Source: Moniliophthora roreri (lineage: Eukaryota; Basidiomycota; Agaricomycetes; Agaricales; Marasmiaceae). Taken from it: a stretch of DNA of 64,000 nucleotides. Positions 1 to 10,420 of the stretch are shown in pieces. Positions within the stretch are counted from its first letter, which is position 1. Every line of letters begins with the position of its first letter. Both the position numbers and the translations under genes were made by a program. Location of the stretch: assembly GCA_001466705.2 (NCBI GenBank), contig LATX02000001.1, positions 62,001-126,000 of the forward strand. Direction: 5' to 3'. Below the pieces are notes generated by a model. That model was not told the origin of the DNA. It saw only the letters and a list, made by a program, of their open reading frames with translations, and made no database searches.

Positions 1-2
1 GA

Positions 3-762
3 GCACAGCTAGTCATCAGGAGATTCAATCAAGTCCCAGAAGTTGATTACTTCCCTAATGACACCTTCACATCAGTCGCAAAATTCACTTCCATCAGATC
101 CATACTCACCATTGCAGCCCACCACAATATGAAAATACACCAAATAGATGTTGAATCAGCATACCTATACAGAGCACTGGATGAAGGGGAGAAAATATAT
201 GTTAAACTCCCACCTGGAATAAACATTGGAGAAAAAGAGAGACAGGTCATGATATTAAAGGTGGCCATATACAGTTCAAAACAAGCAGGAAGACAATGGT
301 ACCTAACATTGGTATCATGGCTAAAGAAATGCAGGCTCACCAGATCCAAATATGATCATGCAGTATTTTACTCAAAATCTCCATTCATCATTCTTTTTAC
401 ACACATTGATGATATCACCATCATTGCAGAAACAGACCAAAGCATAACCCAGATAAAAAAGCAGATCAAGTCCCAAATTGAGATTACAGATGGAGGACAA
501 CTACATTGGTTACTCAGAATCAAAGTGCAACAAGAAAACCAATTCATTCAGTTGCAACAAACATTCTACATTGAAGCCATTTTAAGATACAGACTGGACA
601 ACCTAAAACCCATATACACTCCTTTTGATCCTGCCACTAAACTCACCTTCAAATAATGCCCCTTGTCCCCAATCAGACATAGCTGTGGCATTGCAATTCC
701 CTTTCAGGGAGATACTTGGCACTCTCCAGTACATAGCAGTAGCCACATGCCTGAACATTGCA
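3..762 (+). pseudogene. Ty1/copia pol, 5' fragment (reverse transcriptase)
   Basis: The reading frame is open from the window's left edge to a stop near 656 and encodes part of a copia reverse transcriptase (RVT_2 family), which copies element RNA into DNA. Visible signatures are a DVESAYL block, the counterpart of the usual DVKTAFL motif, and HIDDITII, the counterpart of the catalytic YVDD loop. After the stop, a shifted frame continues with GTLQYIAVATCLNIA, the conserved block that precedes RNase H. It is cut at 762 by gypsy element A and resumes in frame at 22274. The 5' LTR, gag and integrase would lie left of the window. With a frameshift, stops and the insertion it is dead. Confidence 0.85.
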
Positions 763-1187
763 TGTTATGTTACTTGCACAGCAACATTACTACTAGCTTC
801 GACAAGAGAGAGTCAAAGTAGAAACAAGTTCAAGTTTGAGTTTGTTCAATGGCTTGTTGAAGTTCAGAGTTCCTTGTTGTTGCTTAGACACAAGTTTATA
901 GATTAACTAGGTCAAGCTAGAGATCCTGTCTCTGCTTGAGTGCTTAAATAAGTACAACCAAACTAATTCTACCATATTCATATATAGCAATGAGATCGGT
1001 GATTGTTAATAAATAGTAAAAGTGTCGGCATATAAGATGTAATGGGAGAAAAAATGGGGAGGTGGGAATAGCATACTGGTCCAATAAAAGGAAACATATG
1101 ACATTAGAGAAGAAAAAGGGGGCTGGGAAGGTGTAATAAGTCTGAGGGGAAAGAGAAGCATATGAAAATGTAAGAGTAATTGTAACA
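763..1187 (-). repeat. 3' LTR of gypsy element A
   Basis: A 425-bp LTR with TGTTATGTTAC at the left and GTAATTGTAACA at the right on the plus strand. It matches the 21396-22268 copy once the 449-bp insertion there is removed. The polypurine-like stretch on the minus strand (AACAGAGGGGTAA) ends directly at the LTR. It is related to, but clearly diverged from, the LTRs of element B. Confidence 0.9.
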
Positions 1188-1474
1188 TTACCCCTCTGTT
1201 AAGGTCTAGATTCTAGCTCTAGATGCTCTAAGACTCCCTGTTGCCGTACAACTCGCCATCATAATCCTGAGACTTGTCCGGGGCCCATCCAGGCTCATCA
1301 TTGCTGTGCGACTCGTCACCACACCTCTCCAACTTGCTGCAAATCTGCCCCAGCTCCCCTGTCATTGTTGTCTGGACTTGAGACGACTCTGGCTGCCATC
1401 CCTCTGCCATCCTTTCCTCAACTCCTTTCTTGATGTCTACTAACTTCACCTTTTTTGGATTTACCCCCATAAAT
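1188..1474 (-). pseudogene. Element A third gene, C-terminal fragment
   Basis: An 80-codon minus-strand frame (1470-1228) ends in DYDGELYGNRES, matching the end of the third gene of element B (DYDTELYRDGES). Both also contain a GWQP block, preceded in A by EGWQP and in B by TGWQP. It is separated from the rest of A's third gene by D1 and element B. The remaining 40 bases to 1188 are the polypurine region of A. Confidence 0.7.
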
Positions 1475-1480
1475 CACTAC

Positions 1481-1915
1481 TGTTACATTTTTCTTACCCC
1501 TTCACATATGCTTCTCTTTCTGATTGGACATGTACACCTTCCCACCCCCTATTTCTTAGTATCTTCTATGCTTCTCCTTCTATCGGACTTATTACACCTT
1601 CCTAGCACCCCTTTTCTTATCAGAATGCTTAGCTATATCCTGACATCATCGGTATTTATTACCAAGTCATTGTAGCTATTGGACATTTGTATAACATAGA
1701 TTACATGATCAGGTTGTATGTATTTAAGCGCTCAAGCTAGAACTCTGAGTCTTTAGCTTGACCTAGTTAATTTATACTTGTGTCAATGCCAAAGATTGAG
1801 GATCTCTGAACTTCAGCATCTGCTGAACAAACTCTAACTTGAACTTGAAGCTGCTTGCAAAGAGTTCTACCTTTTATAAGTGGTTAGTTGACATTGCTGT
1901 GCAAGTAATGTAACA
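1481..1915 (+). repeat. 5' LTR of element B
   Basis: A 435-bp LTR starting TGTTACATTTTT and ending AATGTAACA. It contains a TATA-like TATTTAAG at 1721-1728. About 27-30 bases downstream lies AGCTTGACCTAG (1755-1766), which is complementary to the primer site after the LTR. It differs from the 3' LTR at 18 positions, all transitions. Confidence 0.95.
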
Positions 1916-1927
1916 CAAGGTCAAGCT
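1916..1927 (+). promoter_or_regulatory. Primer binding site, likely self-priming
   Basis: The 12 bases CAAGGTCAAGCT directly follow the 5' LTR. They are complementary at 11 of 12 positions to AGCTTGACCTAG at 1755-1766, close to the predicted RNA 5' end. This is the arrangement of self-primed elements such as Tf1 and sushi. Element A has the same site adjacent to its LTR (21384-21395, minus) and the same LTR partner. Confidence 0.6.
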
Positions 1928-1976
1928 GATTGATTGCCGACCTACCAAGGTTTAGGCATCACTAGGAGAGGACAAG

Positions 1977-3329
1977 ATGCCACCACGGACAGAACAACAG
2001 CTAGAGAGGGACATCGCAGAAGTGGAGGAGTGCCAGCATGGGTTACAAACCCAATCCATATTGAATCCTGGTGGACAAGCGATCCCACCATTAACCTGGG
2101 CATCCCACAAGGAACTACTGACTGCCTCACTGTTGCCATTGCCAACGAGTCTATTACTAACAGAGATACCAGAAGAGCACCCTGAAATAAGGAGAACCTC
2201 GACCCCACTATCCATCACATCTGGCTTAGAGGAGATCAGATTTGAAGAAGAACTGCAGCCTACTACACTGAAGAAGCCCAAACCTTATACATTGCATACC
2301 TCTTTGATCTCAGCAGAGGAAGCGGACCCCTTTCAACCTCTCCTTTGTGCATTAAAGAACAGCCCCAGATTGACAAGACAACCTCAACTTGAAGAAATGT
2401 CAGAAGACAAGAAACCTTCAGGAAGTAGACCTAAGGTGGAACAGGTGGCCGAAGAAGCCATAATCAGTGCTACAGTACTGGTACAGGTGGTAGCAACAGA
2501 AAAAGAAGTGAAGGCTGCCTTGCCGAGAGCCTTTACTGGACACCGAAAGGATGCGAAGAAGTTCCTTTGAGAAGTACTGTTGTACATTGCACTCAATCCT
2601 AAAACATTCACTACAGATCGGACGAAGAAGCTCTTCCTCCTCTTCTACATGACTGATAGACTGGGAGAGTTTTGGAAGAATGAGAAGATGGACCTTTTAC
2701 TTGCATTAGACCAAGACACAGAGAAGGTCTTGTGGGGAGATTTCGTAGAAGACTTTAAGACATCATTCAAGCCACTCAGTACCACCTTAGAAGCCCAGTT
2801 GAAGCTTCGAGACTTGAGGATGAAGGAAAGAGCCAATGAATACACATACCAGTTCTCTTATCTGGCCAAACAGACAGGATATAATGATGCCACACAGATC
2901 GTAGCATTCAAACGAGGACTACCTAAGAGTCTGGTTCTAAAGATCATGACTAGGCCCGAAGGAGCCCCCACAAATATTAAGGATTGGATGAATGCAGCCA
3001 TACTCTTCGACAAAAGCTATAAACAAGCCCAGGAGTATGGAAAGACTTGGGACGAAGACAACGGGAGAAAGCCACTATGGAACTTCTGAAAGAAGGAGGA
3101 CGTTGCCATCAAACAGATTTCAGAAGGAGATTGAAAGGAGTATATGGCAAAGGGACTATGCTTCCGATGTGGAAGAGGGGGACACCAAATTAGAGATTGT
3201 CCAGATGCTCTGAAGAAGGAAGAGAAGAAGAAGGAAGAACAGTTTGCCAAGATTAGGGCATTGGTGAATAATCAAACAGAGGAAGAAAAGAACCTTCTGA
3301 TTGATTTGATGGAGCAAGAGGGTTTTTGA
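1977..3329 (+). pseudogene. Element B gag (capsid/nucleocapsid)
   Basis: The frame starts at ATG 1977, 61 bases after the 5' LTR, and encodes the structural protein that packages the element RNA. The N-terminal part is acidic and proline-rich. The middle (about 2520-3080) resembles a retrotransposon gag domain. The C-terminal part has a CCHC zinc knuckle, CFRCGRGGHQIRDC, at 3159-3200, then a lysine/glutamate-rich tail. Nonsense codons lie at 2568, 3087 and near 3132, but the frame is preserved to the final TGA at 3327. Element A keeps an arginine codon where B has the 2568 stop. Pol follows in the -1 frame. Confidence 0.85.
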
Positions 3330-3360
3330 AGTGGCGGAGGAGGACAATATCTCCACCGCC
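3320..3360 (+). promoter_or_regulatory. Candidate -1 ribosomal frameshift signal, gag to pol
   Basis: The heptamer G GGT TTT (3320-3326) fits the X XXY YYZ slippery pattern and ends directly at the gag stop TGA. A 6-nt spacer follows, then a hairpin: GGCGGAGGAG (3333-3342) pairs with CTCCACCGCC (3351-3360), one internal A-A mismatch, 8-nt loop. Pol is open in exactly the -1 frame. Element A has the same geometry at 19941-19981 with compensatory changes in the stem. Confidence 0.65.
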
Positions 3361-6300
3361 TGTAACTATTTCACACTTTGTATTAGCCAGAATGGACCAA
3401 AATTCTATGCATATTTCTCTCCAATACAAAGTAGGAATGCAAATCATCAAAACACAGGCTCTATTAGATTCAGGAGTGGGAGGATGATTCATTAGCACGA
3501 CTTTGGCAAGGAAATTAGAGAAGCGATGGATCCAGCTCCCTGAAAAGATCAAGATATTCAATGTAGACAGAACACCAAACAAAACCGCATGGATTTCTCA
3601 TGTGGTGGAACTCGAATTCAAAATAGTGGACAAGGAAAACTTTATGATATCAGGCATTGGAGATGAAAGTATGATTCTAGGACTCCCTTGGCTTTGTTAT
3701 CACAACCCCCAAATCGATTGGGAGACTGGGGAAATGAAGTTCTTACCAAGGTGAAAACTCCAAATCAAGAAGTTCATGGGTATACTCGACAATACCTCTG
3801 AAGAAATCCTGATTGGGGCCAAGATTACAGCATCGCAGGAGTTAGCTCATCAGCAGCAGGAAGTAAAGAAGGAGATAGACAAGCTGATCCCCTCTTATCT
3901 TCAGGGGTATCGAGATCGTTTCGAAAAAGAGAAAGCAGAATGATTCCCCCCTTCTAGATCTTATGACCACGCCATAGAGCTACAACTGGACTTCATGCCG
4001 TGGAATTGCAAGCTTTACCCCCTCAGCCCAGTTGAACAGAAGGAACAGGACAAGTTCTTAGATGAGAACCTATGCAAAGGATACATTTGGAAATTGAAAT
4101 CACTGATGGCCTCCTCTTTTTTCTTTGTTGTGAAAAAGGAAAAGGGAGTGCTAAGACCTACACAGGACTACAGAGAACTTAACAAGGGAACAATAAAGAA
4201 CACATATCCACTGCCTCTGATATTAGAGCTCCTCGACAAGCTAAAAGGAGCAAACATCTTCATGAAGTTGGACCTCAGGAACAGGTACAATAATGTAAGG
4301 ATCAAGGATGGAGACTAGTGGAAAGCTGCCTTTAAGACAAATTGAGGGCTGTTTGAGCCAACTGTCATGTTCTTCGGACTCAGCAACTCACCAGCTATGT
4401 TCCAAGCTTTTATGAACGACATTCTATCTGACTTCATCGACAAAGGATGGTGCATAGTCTATATGGACGACATCCTTTTGTTCTCAAAAGACCAGGCTGA
4501 ACATCAAGAACGAACTGAAAGGCTGATGCAGCGAATTCAGAAGCACAACCTTTACTTTAAACCGGAGAAATGTGAATTTGATGTCACCAAAGTCATATTT
4601 CTAGGAATGGTAATCCAGCCCAGATACGTAGCAATAGACCCTGTAAAGCTGGCAGGGACTGCCAAATGGGAACCACCAAAAACTGTAAAAGGAGTACATG
4701 CCTTCTTAGGTTTTGGAAACTTCTATCAAAAGTTCATTGGAAAATATGCACAACTGGCTCGACCACTTAATGATCTAACAAAGAAGTCACAGAAATTCGA
4801 ATGAACCTTGGCATGTCAAATTGCCTTCAACCTTCTCAAGAAAAAACTCCTTTCAGAACCAGTATTACTCATGCCGGACACCGACAAGCCTTTTGTTATC
4901 GAAGCAGACACTTCGAAATGGGCCATGGGGGCAGTCCTCCAGCAGCAGGGAGCAGATGGAGAATGGCATCCATGCAGATATCTTTTGAAGTCATTTTCAC
5001 TGACAGAACAGAACTACAAAATCTATAACCGAGAACTGTTGGCTATAGTACAAGCGCTGATGGAATGGCACCATTATTTGATGGGAGAAAAATACAGAGT
5101 AGTGGTCTTGTCAGATCACAAGAACCTTACATACTTTCAAACGGCCCAGAAGCTCAACCAAAGACAAGCAAGGTGGAGCCTGTTCCTATCAGAATTTGAC
5201 CTTGGCCTCATTCATGTTCCAGGGAAGTCACTCACACAAGCAGATGCACTGTCACAAAGAACCAATGAGTGCAGAGATGATGACAGCGATAACGAAGATG
5301 TAGTCATGTTGCCAGAATGGCTCTTTGTGAAGGGAATTAACTTGGAAATGAAAACTGAGATCATGGAACAATTGGGCCCAGACAACTTTCACAAGTCAGC
5401 CTTGGAACAGCTACTCCACCAAGGCGTGCCACCAATCAAATCCGCTCTGTCAGATTGGAAAATCAAAGATGGGCTACTCTTTTTCAAGGGGTGAATTTAT
5501 GTGCCAAATGATGTGGAGCTCCACCAAAGTGTTGTGAAAGCAGTGCATGAAACTCCAGGGGTTGGGCACCTGGGACAGTGGAATATGCTAGAACAGATCC
5601 AACGTGATTTCTGGTGGCCAGGAATGGCCAAGTTTGTGAAAAGCTTTGTAGATGGCTGTGTACCATGCCAGCAATCGAAGATCAATACACATCCAACCAG
5701 GACTCCACTTCAACCATTACAACCCGCAGCGAATTTCTTCCCCTTCCAAGTGTGTATGATGGATCTTATCACTGATCTACTGGAATGCGACAGTGTAGAT
5801 TCTATCCTTGTCATGGTGGACCACTCCTCTATGAAGGGGGCAATTTTTACACCATGCACAAAGAAATCAGATGCCACGGAGATAGCAAGGCTGTTAATTC
5901 AACACCTATACAGTCGTTTCGGACTTCCAGATCACTTTATATCAGATCGAGACCCTAGATTTGTGGTGGAGGTATTTCAAGAAATGGGAAAACAACTGTC
6001 TATCAAACATTCAATGAGCACTGCTTTCCATCTGCAGACAGACAGAGAAACCGAACGAGTCAACCAGGAGATTGAAGTTTATCTTCGCATCTTCTGTTCA
6101 AAGGAACAGATGAAATGGAAAGAATACCTCCCACTAGCCAAGTTTGCACACAATAACCAAACTCATTCAGTACTCAAGAACTCCTCTTTTTTCATGATGA
6201 TGGGATACCACCTGAAAGCATTCCCAATAGTGTTCGAACGGACCAACATTCCATTAGTCAAAGAATAGCTTCAGGAACTGAAGAGGGTCAGAGAAGAAAC

Positions 6301-8548
6301 AACTAGCTTACTAGAGCTAGCGCAGCAACAGATGTTACAAAGGGAGAAGCAGAAATTAGAAACCTTCAATGTAGGACAGAAAGTATAGTTAGAAGGGAAG
6401 AACCTGGCTATAGGATACCCAACTAGGAAACTTGCCCCAATAATATGTCGAACCTAGAAAAGACCCACTTTTATTTATTTTACACTATTTCTGAATTGGA
6501 ACACTTTAATATGACATGAGATGATGGGTAATAAGAACTAGAGTGAGCCCAGTCTGCTAGTCATTGCCTTAGAGAAGCTGTAGTACCTTAGAAAGTATGA
6601 AGAGCTATATGATACACTATACAGAGGTGTCTAAGCTGTACTTTCTGACCTATCTATGTATCAGATCCAAAGCAGATCACTCCCAAAACCTGTAGGGAAT
6701 CTAACTATGGCCCAATGAACACATTGGCTAGTTAACCAAGCTCTCAAAGTGCTATCAATGGGATTTTAACTTCTACTTTACTTTTCTATGACATCTGCAA
6801 AGTGCAAGCTGCAGTCAAACAAGTACAGAGGTACTTAGAGGAGACATCAAAACAGAAAGATGACTTAAAACAGGAACGATCATATAACGATCCTCCTCCG
6901 AAGTCAATATACGGATCAGAGTCAAAGCAGGTGATCTCTTAATAAAGAATTCACCAGTGGCTAAACAATATGCGATAAGCAAACTAGGTACAAAGACTGG
7001 TCAGAAAGACAGAAATCACTTCTGAAGGACATCCACTACCTACAGACAGATACAACGAGACATATGAAGAATATCTAACGTGCAAGAAATCCTAAATAAG
7101 ACTGAGCATGCATTGTCAAAGGAGATAGGAACAATAACAGCATGTTCCGACCTTGGAATCTAGGCCTCTGCCGATGTGCAGATACTAGAAAAGGGAAATG
7201 CTGTCAAAAGACAGGATGGATACAGCCATCTGCTCATGGATACCCAACTTAGAAAAGAGAAAATACAAATTATAGAATCTAGAACACCTGGAAACGTAGA
7301 TACCCACATGGATATGGTTGGATACCCTAGTGGCCAGACTCTGTGACATCCGAATAATCCCTCTTTTAGTATCTCAGTCACTTATTTGTCATTTCCTGAA
7401 TTATCAGACATTATTTATAATTTCCTGTAGATATATTCCTTGGACTGTATATAAGGACAGCTAGATATTTGTACATACTCAAGTAACTCTGCCCCCTCTG
7501 ATTGTGAATACATGACGAGTTTGTTTGGTGTATAAATTTGTGTGCCATTCCAGTTTTGCTTCCTCACTACAGGCCCTGGAGATTGGTCCTGAGTGACTCC
7601 AGAGAGATAGAAATCTGATAATGAACTTGCGTCATAAGAGATAAGAGTAACATCTTGAGTGCATTATAGCACTTTTCTAAGAGAAACTTTACACCAAGAA
7701 GGAGCCTTGGGCACTTGGAGTGTGGCCTGTGTGTGTATCAGGTTGTGACACACTTAGAGTCTTAGCAAGGGGTGTGCCTGTGCTGAACTCTTTGTAGAAA
7801 TTGGTCTAGGACCTTTTCCAGTACACTGTGTGCTGTAGTTATCTTGAAGAAGTCTTGAACTCCATAGGGTCAGACTATATCGGCTATCGAGTCTTTGTNC
7901 TGTAGCTCTTGTGTTTGTGCTTTGTGCACTGTGTTCTTTGTGTTTTGTGTGTGTGTTTGTGATATAAACTATTTTAAAACTATATATACTCCTCTGGAGG
8001 TGAACACTTCAATAAGAGAGAATCAACCTAGCTAAGAGTTTTGTTGGCATTCTAAGTGCGGTAACTCTGATCATGTTGATCCACACTTGCACAACAAACT
8101 GAGTTAGACTTTTGGAGGTTATCTTTTTGGGTAGTTTTCCACTAGTCTTATCTTAGACAAATTACCGAAACGGGAAGGACCGTTCAAGATCCTTGAAGCT
8201 CTAGGGCCTGTTACGTATCGGTTACATCTGCCACACCAATGGAAAATCCACTCTGTTTTCCACACAGCCCTTCTCATGCCTTTCAAGGAAACTGAAGCCC
8301 ATGGATCTAGTTTCACAGAACCACCCCTGGACCTAATAGAAGGGTTTGAAGAATATGAAGTAGAAGTGGTCATAGAACATAGACCCAAGAAACGACCCTA
8401 TGAATTCCTCATTTCGTACACAGGTTACGACTCATCTCATAACTGATGGATTAAGACCAAAGGGATGGTCAACTGTCTAGATCTCTACAAAGACTATATA
8501 AAGAAACACAAACTAAAGCCAAAAGACCCTATCCCCAACATCGTCTAA
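3323..8548 (+). pseudogene. Element B pol polyprotein (PR-RT-RH-INT-chromodomain region)
   Basis: Pol processes, copies and integrates the element. In one frame it shows an aspartic protease with LLDSG near 3468, reverse transcriptase with YMDDILLF (catalytic YMDD at 4460-4471), RNase H near 4870-5250 (DADALSQR at its end), an integrase zinc region (HETPGVGHLG, then CVPCQQSK), integrase core (MMDLITD, ISDRDPRF, NQEIEVYL), and a C-terminal part with GPVTYRLHLPHQWKIH and a chromodomain-like YEFLISYTGYDSS. Element C1 (6443-8162) interrupts it between KLAP and KREGPF. About ten stop codons are present; many can be explained as CGA or CAG or TGG changed by C-to-T or G-to-A. I see no frameshift. 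Confidence 0.9.
6443..8162 (+). mobile_element. 1.7-kb TA-target element C1
   Basis: A 1.72-kb insertion in B's integrase, with a second copy (C2) at a different site in element A. The paired copies share sequence from ATATGT..GAACCTAG to ..CTTAGACAAAT, and TA lies at both flanks in both cases. The ends form a weak imperfect inverted repeat (TAATATGT versus TAATTTGT). It has no long reading frame, so a non-autonomous DNA transposon of Tc1/mariner type is the best guess. One N at 7899 replaces about six bases present in C2. Confidence 0.6.
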
Positions 8549-8554
8549 CATACA

Positions 8555-9942
8555 ATGTCCAATGCAACCGCCTCCTCCTCTTCCTCTTCTGCTTCTGGCA
8601 GCCAGCCATCTGGAATCCCAAGCCCAGTTCCTACTGTGTCTGGAGAAGGACACTATGGCAAAAGCATCACCTACCCACATGGTCTCCAGCCCAACCCCTA
8701 TCAACTCCTCCACCTCTTTAATTCCAGACAGTACAACAACCAGATCTGAGCAGCCACTAATAGCGACAACCGATTGAAACCCTGCATCAAAAGCTTGCTT
8801 TTCCTCCAGTCCCAACACAAGCTATTCAAGAGAATTGCTGAAAGCTGCAGTCTCAAGATTGCGAACCAAGTAATGTACACCTGCAATTACCACATCGGGT
8901 TAGCAGGACCTGTCATGGTACTGTCTTCATTTCCATATCACCCACACTTGTCTATGCCACCCCCCGCAGATCCCAGAGCATTGTCTGAATACCCTGATCC
9001 GCTCTCCTTCAGCCTCATCGACCATCTCGGACAACGGACTGATGGAAATGGGTATTCCCGTCCCAACATCAACGATACCAGAAGTCTCATCACCTGCCTT
9101 ACCTCTGAACCCAGATCTCTCAAACAGCGATTCACTGCTGCTCCCCATGCTGCCACTGAACCCCCCGCTAGCGACACCCTCGTTTATCCTAACCCCACTC
9201 CTGATACCGACATCAAACCCAAGCTCAAACAGACTGATAACACCCCTCCCCGGAGAACTCACACCTCCAGCTGCTGTTGACCCCTTTAGTCTTCAGACAC
9301 CTGAAGCCTCTCTTCCACCCAGAAGTTGAGGTCATCTCCATGGTCGGCAGGGAGGTCCTGTCAGGGGAACACGAGGACGAAGACATGGACAACAAGAATC
9401 GAACCCTCTCAAACAATGACGACCTACCAACAATGAACTTGAGGTCTCCAACTCTGCTCCCGACCCCAATGACATTGCTCGTCGACCATGTCTCTGCCCT
9501 GTGTGCGAACTGGAACACCATCTCGCCCAAAACTGCCCACAGTACATGTGTCGCAGATGCTTCATGACTCAGCCCAGGCATACATCTGGACACTGCCCTA
9601 ACCAATGAAGGTCTTGCTGTATTGTGCACTGAGGGTCTGGTTTGAGTCCAGACTCTATGTCGGATGATCACTGTTATGACAATGAACCTTACGAGAATCT
9701 TGGAGGAGAGTGCTGAGGAGTCAATTCACAACTGCAGTGGGGATGCAGATTTCCTGTTCATAGGAGCAGATCTGTGAAAGGTGAGAAGGTTCGATGGCTT
9801 ACCCTCAGTCGATGAATGGACAGCGACAGGCTGGCAACCAACACAGGACGTACCAACCACACCTATACTTCATGATGTTGAAGACATGCTGGACACTTCC
9901 TACGATTATGACACAGAGCTTTACAGAGACGGAGAGTCTTGA
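8555..9942 (+). pseudogene. Element B third gene (spliced, two zinc knuckles)
   Basis: A gene between pol and the 3' LTR, starting 7 bases after the pol stop; a homologue occupies the same place in element A. Exon 1 (8555-8917) encodes a serine-rich start (MSNATASSS), GKSITYPHGL, FNSRQYNNQI and KRIAESCSLKIA. A 52-nt GT-AG intron (8918-8969) is conserved in position and length in A and restores the frame. Exon 2 has a proline/serine-rich stretch, then CPVCELEHHLAQNC, a CX2CX4HX4C knuckle, directly followed by CRRCFMTQPRHTSGHC, a CX2CX6HX4C knuckle (9495-9599). An acidic tail ending YRDGES lies in another frame, so a second intron or frameshift exists. Function is unknown; nucleic-acid binding is inferred. 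Nonsense codons break this copy. Confidence 0.6.
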
Positions 9943-9970
9943 AGTGGCAATACGGAGTTTTGCTCTTGAT

Positions 9971-9980
9971 CGGGGGGTAA
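9971..9980 (+). promoter_or_regulatory. Polypurine tract of element B
   Basis: CGGGGGGTAA abuts the 3' LTR at 9981. This is the expected place for the plus-strand DNA primer. Element A has a comparable purine-rich GAGGGGTAA next to its 3' LTR. Confidence 0.6.
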
Positions 9981-10415
9981 TGTTACGTTTTTCTTACCCC
10001 TTCACATATGCTTCTCTTTCTGGTTGGACATGTACACCTTCCTGCCCCCCATTTCTTAGTATCTTCTATGCTTCTCCTTCTATCAGACTTATTACACCTT
10101 CCTAGCACCCCTTTTCTTATCAGAATGCTTAGCTATATCCTGACATCATCGGTATTTATTACCAAGTCATCATAGCTATCAGACGTTTGTATAACGTAGA
10201 TTACACAATCAGGTTGTATGTATTTAAGTGCTCAAGCTAGGACTCTGAGTCTTTAGCTTGACCTAGTTAATTTATACTTGTGTCAATGCCAAAGATTGAG
10301 GATCTCTGAACTTCAGCATCTGCTGAACAAACTCTAACTTGAACTTGAAGCTGCTTGCAAAGGGTTCTACCTTTTATAAGTGGTTAGTTGACGTTGCTGT
10401 GCAAGTAATGTAACA
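9981..10415 (+). repeat. 3' LTR of element B
   Basis: A 435-bp LTR starting TGTTACGTTTTT and ending AATGTAACA, followed by the duplicated target ACTAC. Same length as the 5' LTR with no indels; the 18 differences are all transitions. Confidence 0.95.
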
Positions 10416-10420
10416 ACTAC

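Larger units (their letters stand above)
1481..10415 (+). mobile_element. Ty3/gypsy chromovirus B, nested in element A
   Basis: B is a complete-length plus-strand element: 435-bp LTRs at 1481-1915 and 9981-10415 with target ACTAC duplicated at 1476-1480 and 10416-10420. Gene order is gag, protease, reverse transcriptase, RNase H, integrase, chromodomain region, third gene. It inserted into the left inverted repeat of element D1, which itself sits in element A. Integrase precedes the chromodomain region, as in chromoviruses. All reading frames carry stop codons. A 1.72-kb element (C1) interrupts the integrase C-terminus at 6443-8162. Confidence 0.95.

Noticed and set aside
1942..2281. Minus-strand frames of 88-109 codons under gag of element B
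   Set aside because: They are shadows of the gag coding strand.
6443..8162. Element C as a Helitron
   Set aside because: Both copies share bases beyond any TC start and CTRR end, flanks show TA rather than A/T junctions, and no terminal hairpin is evident.
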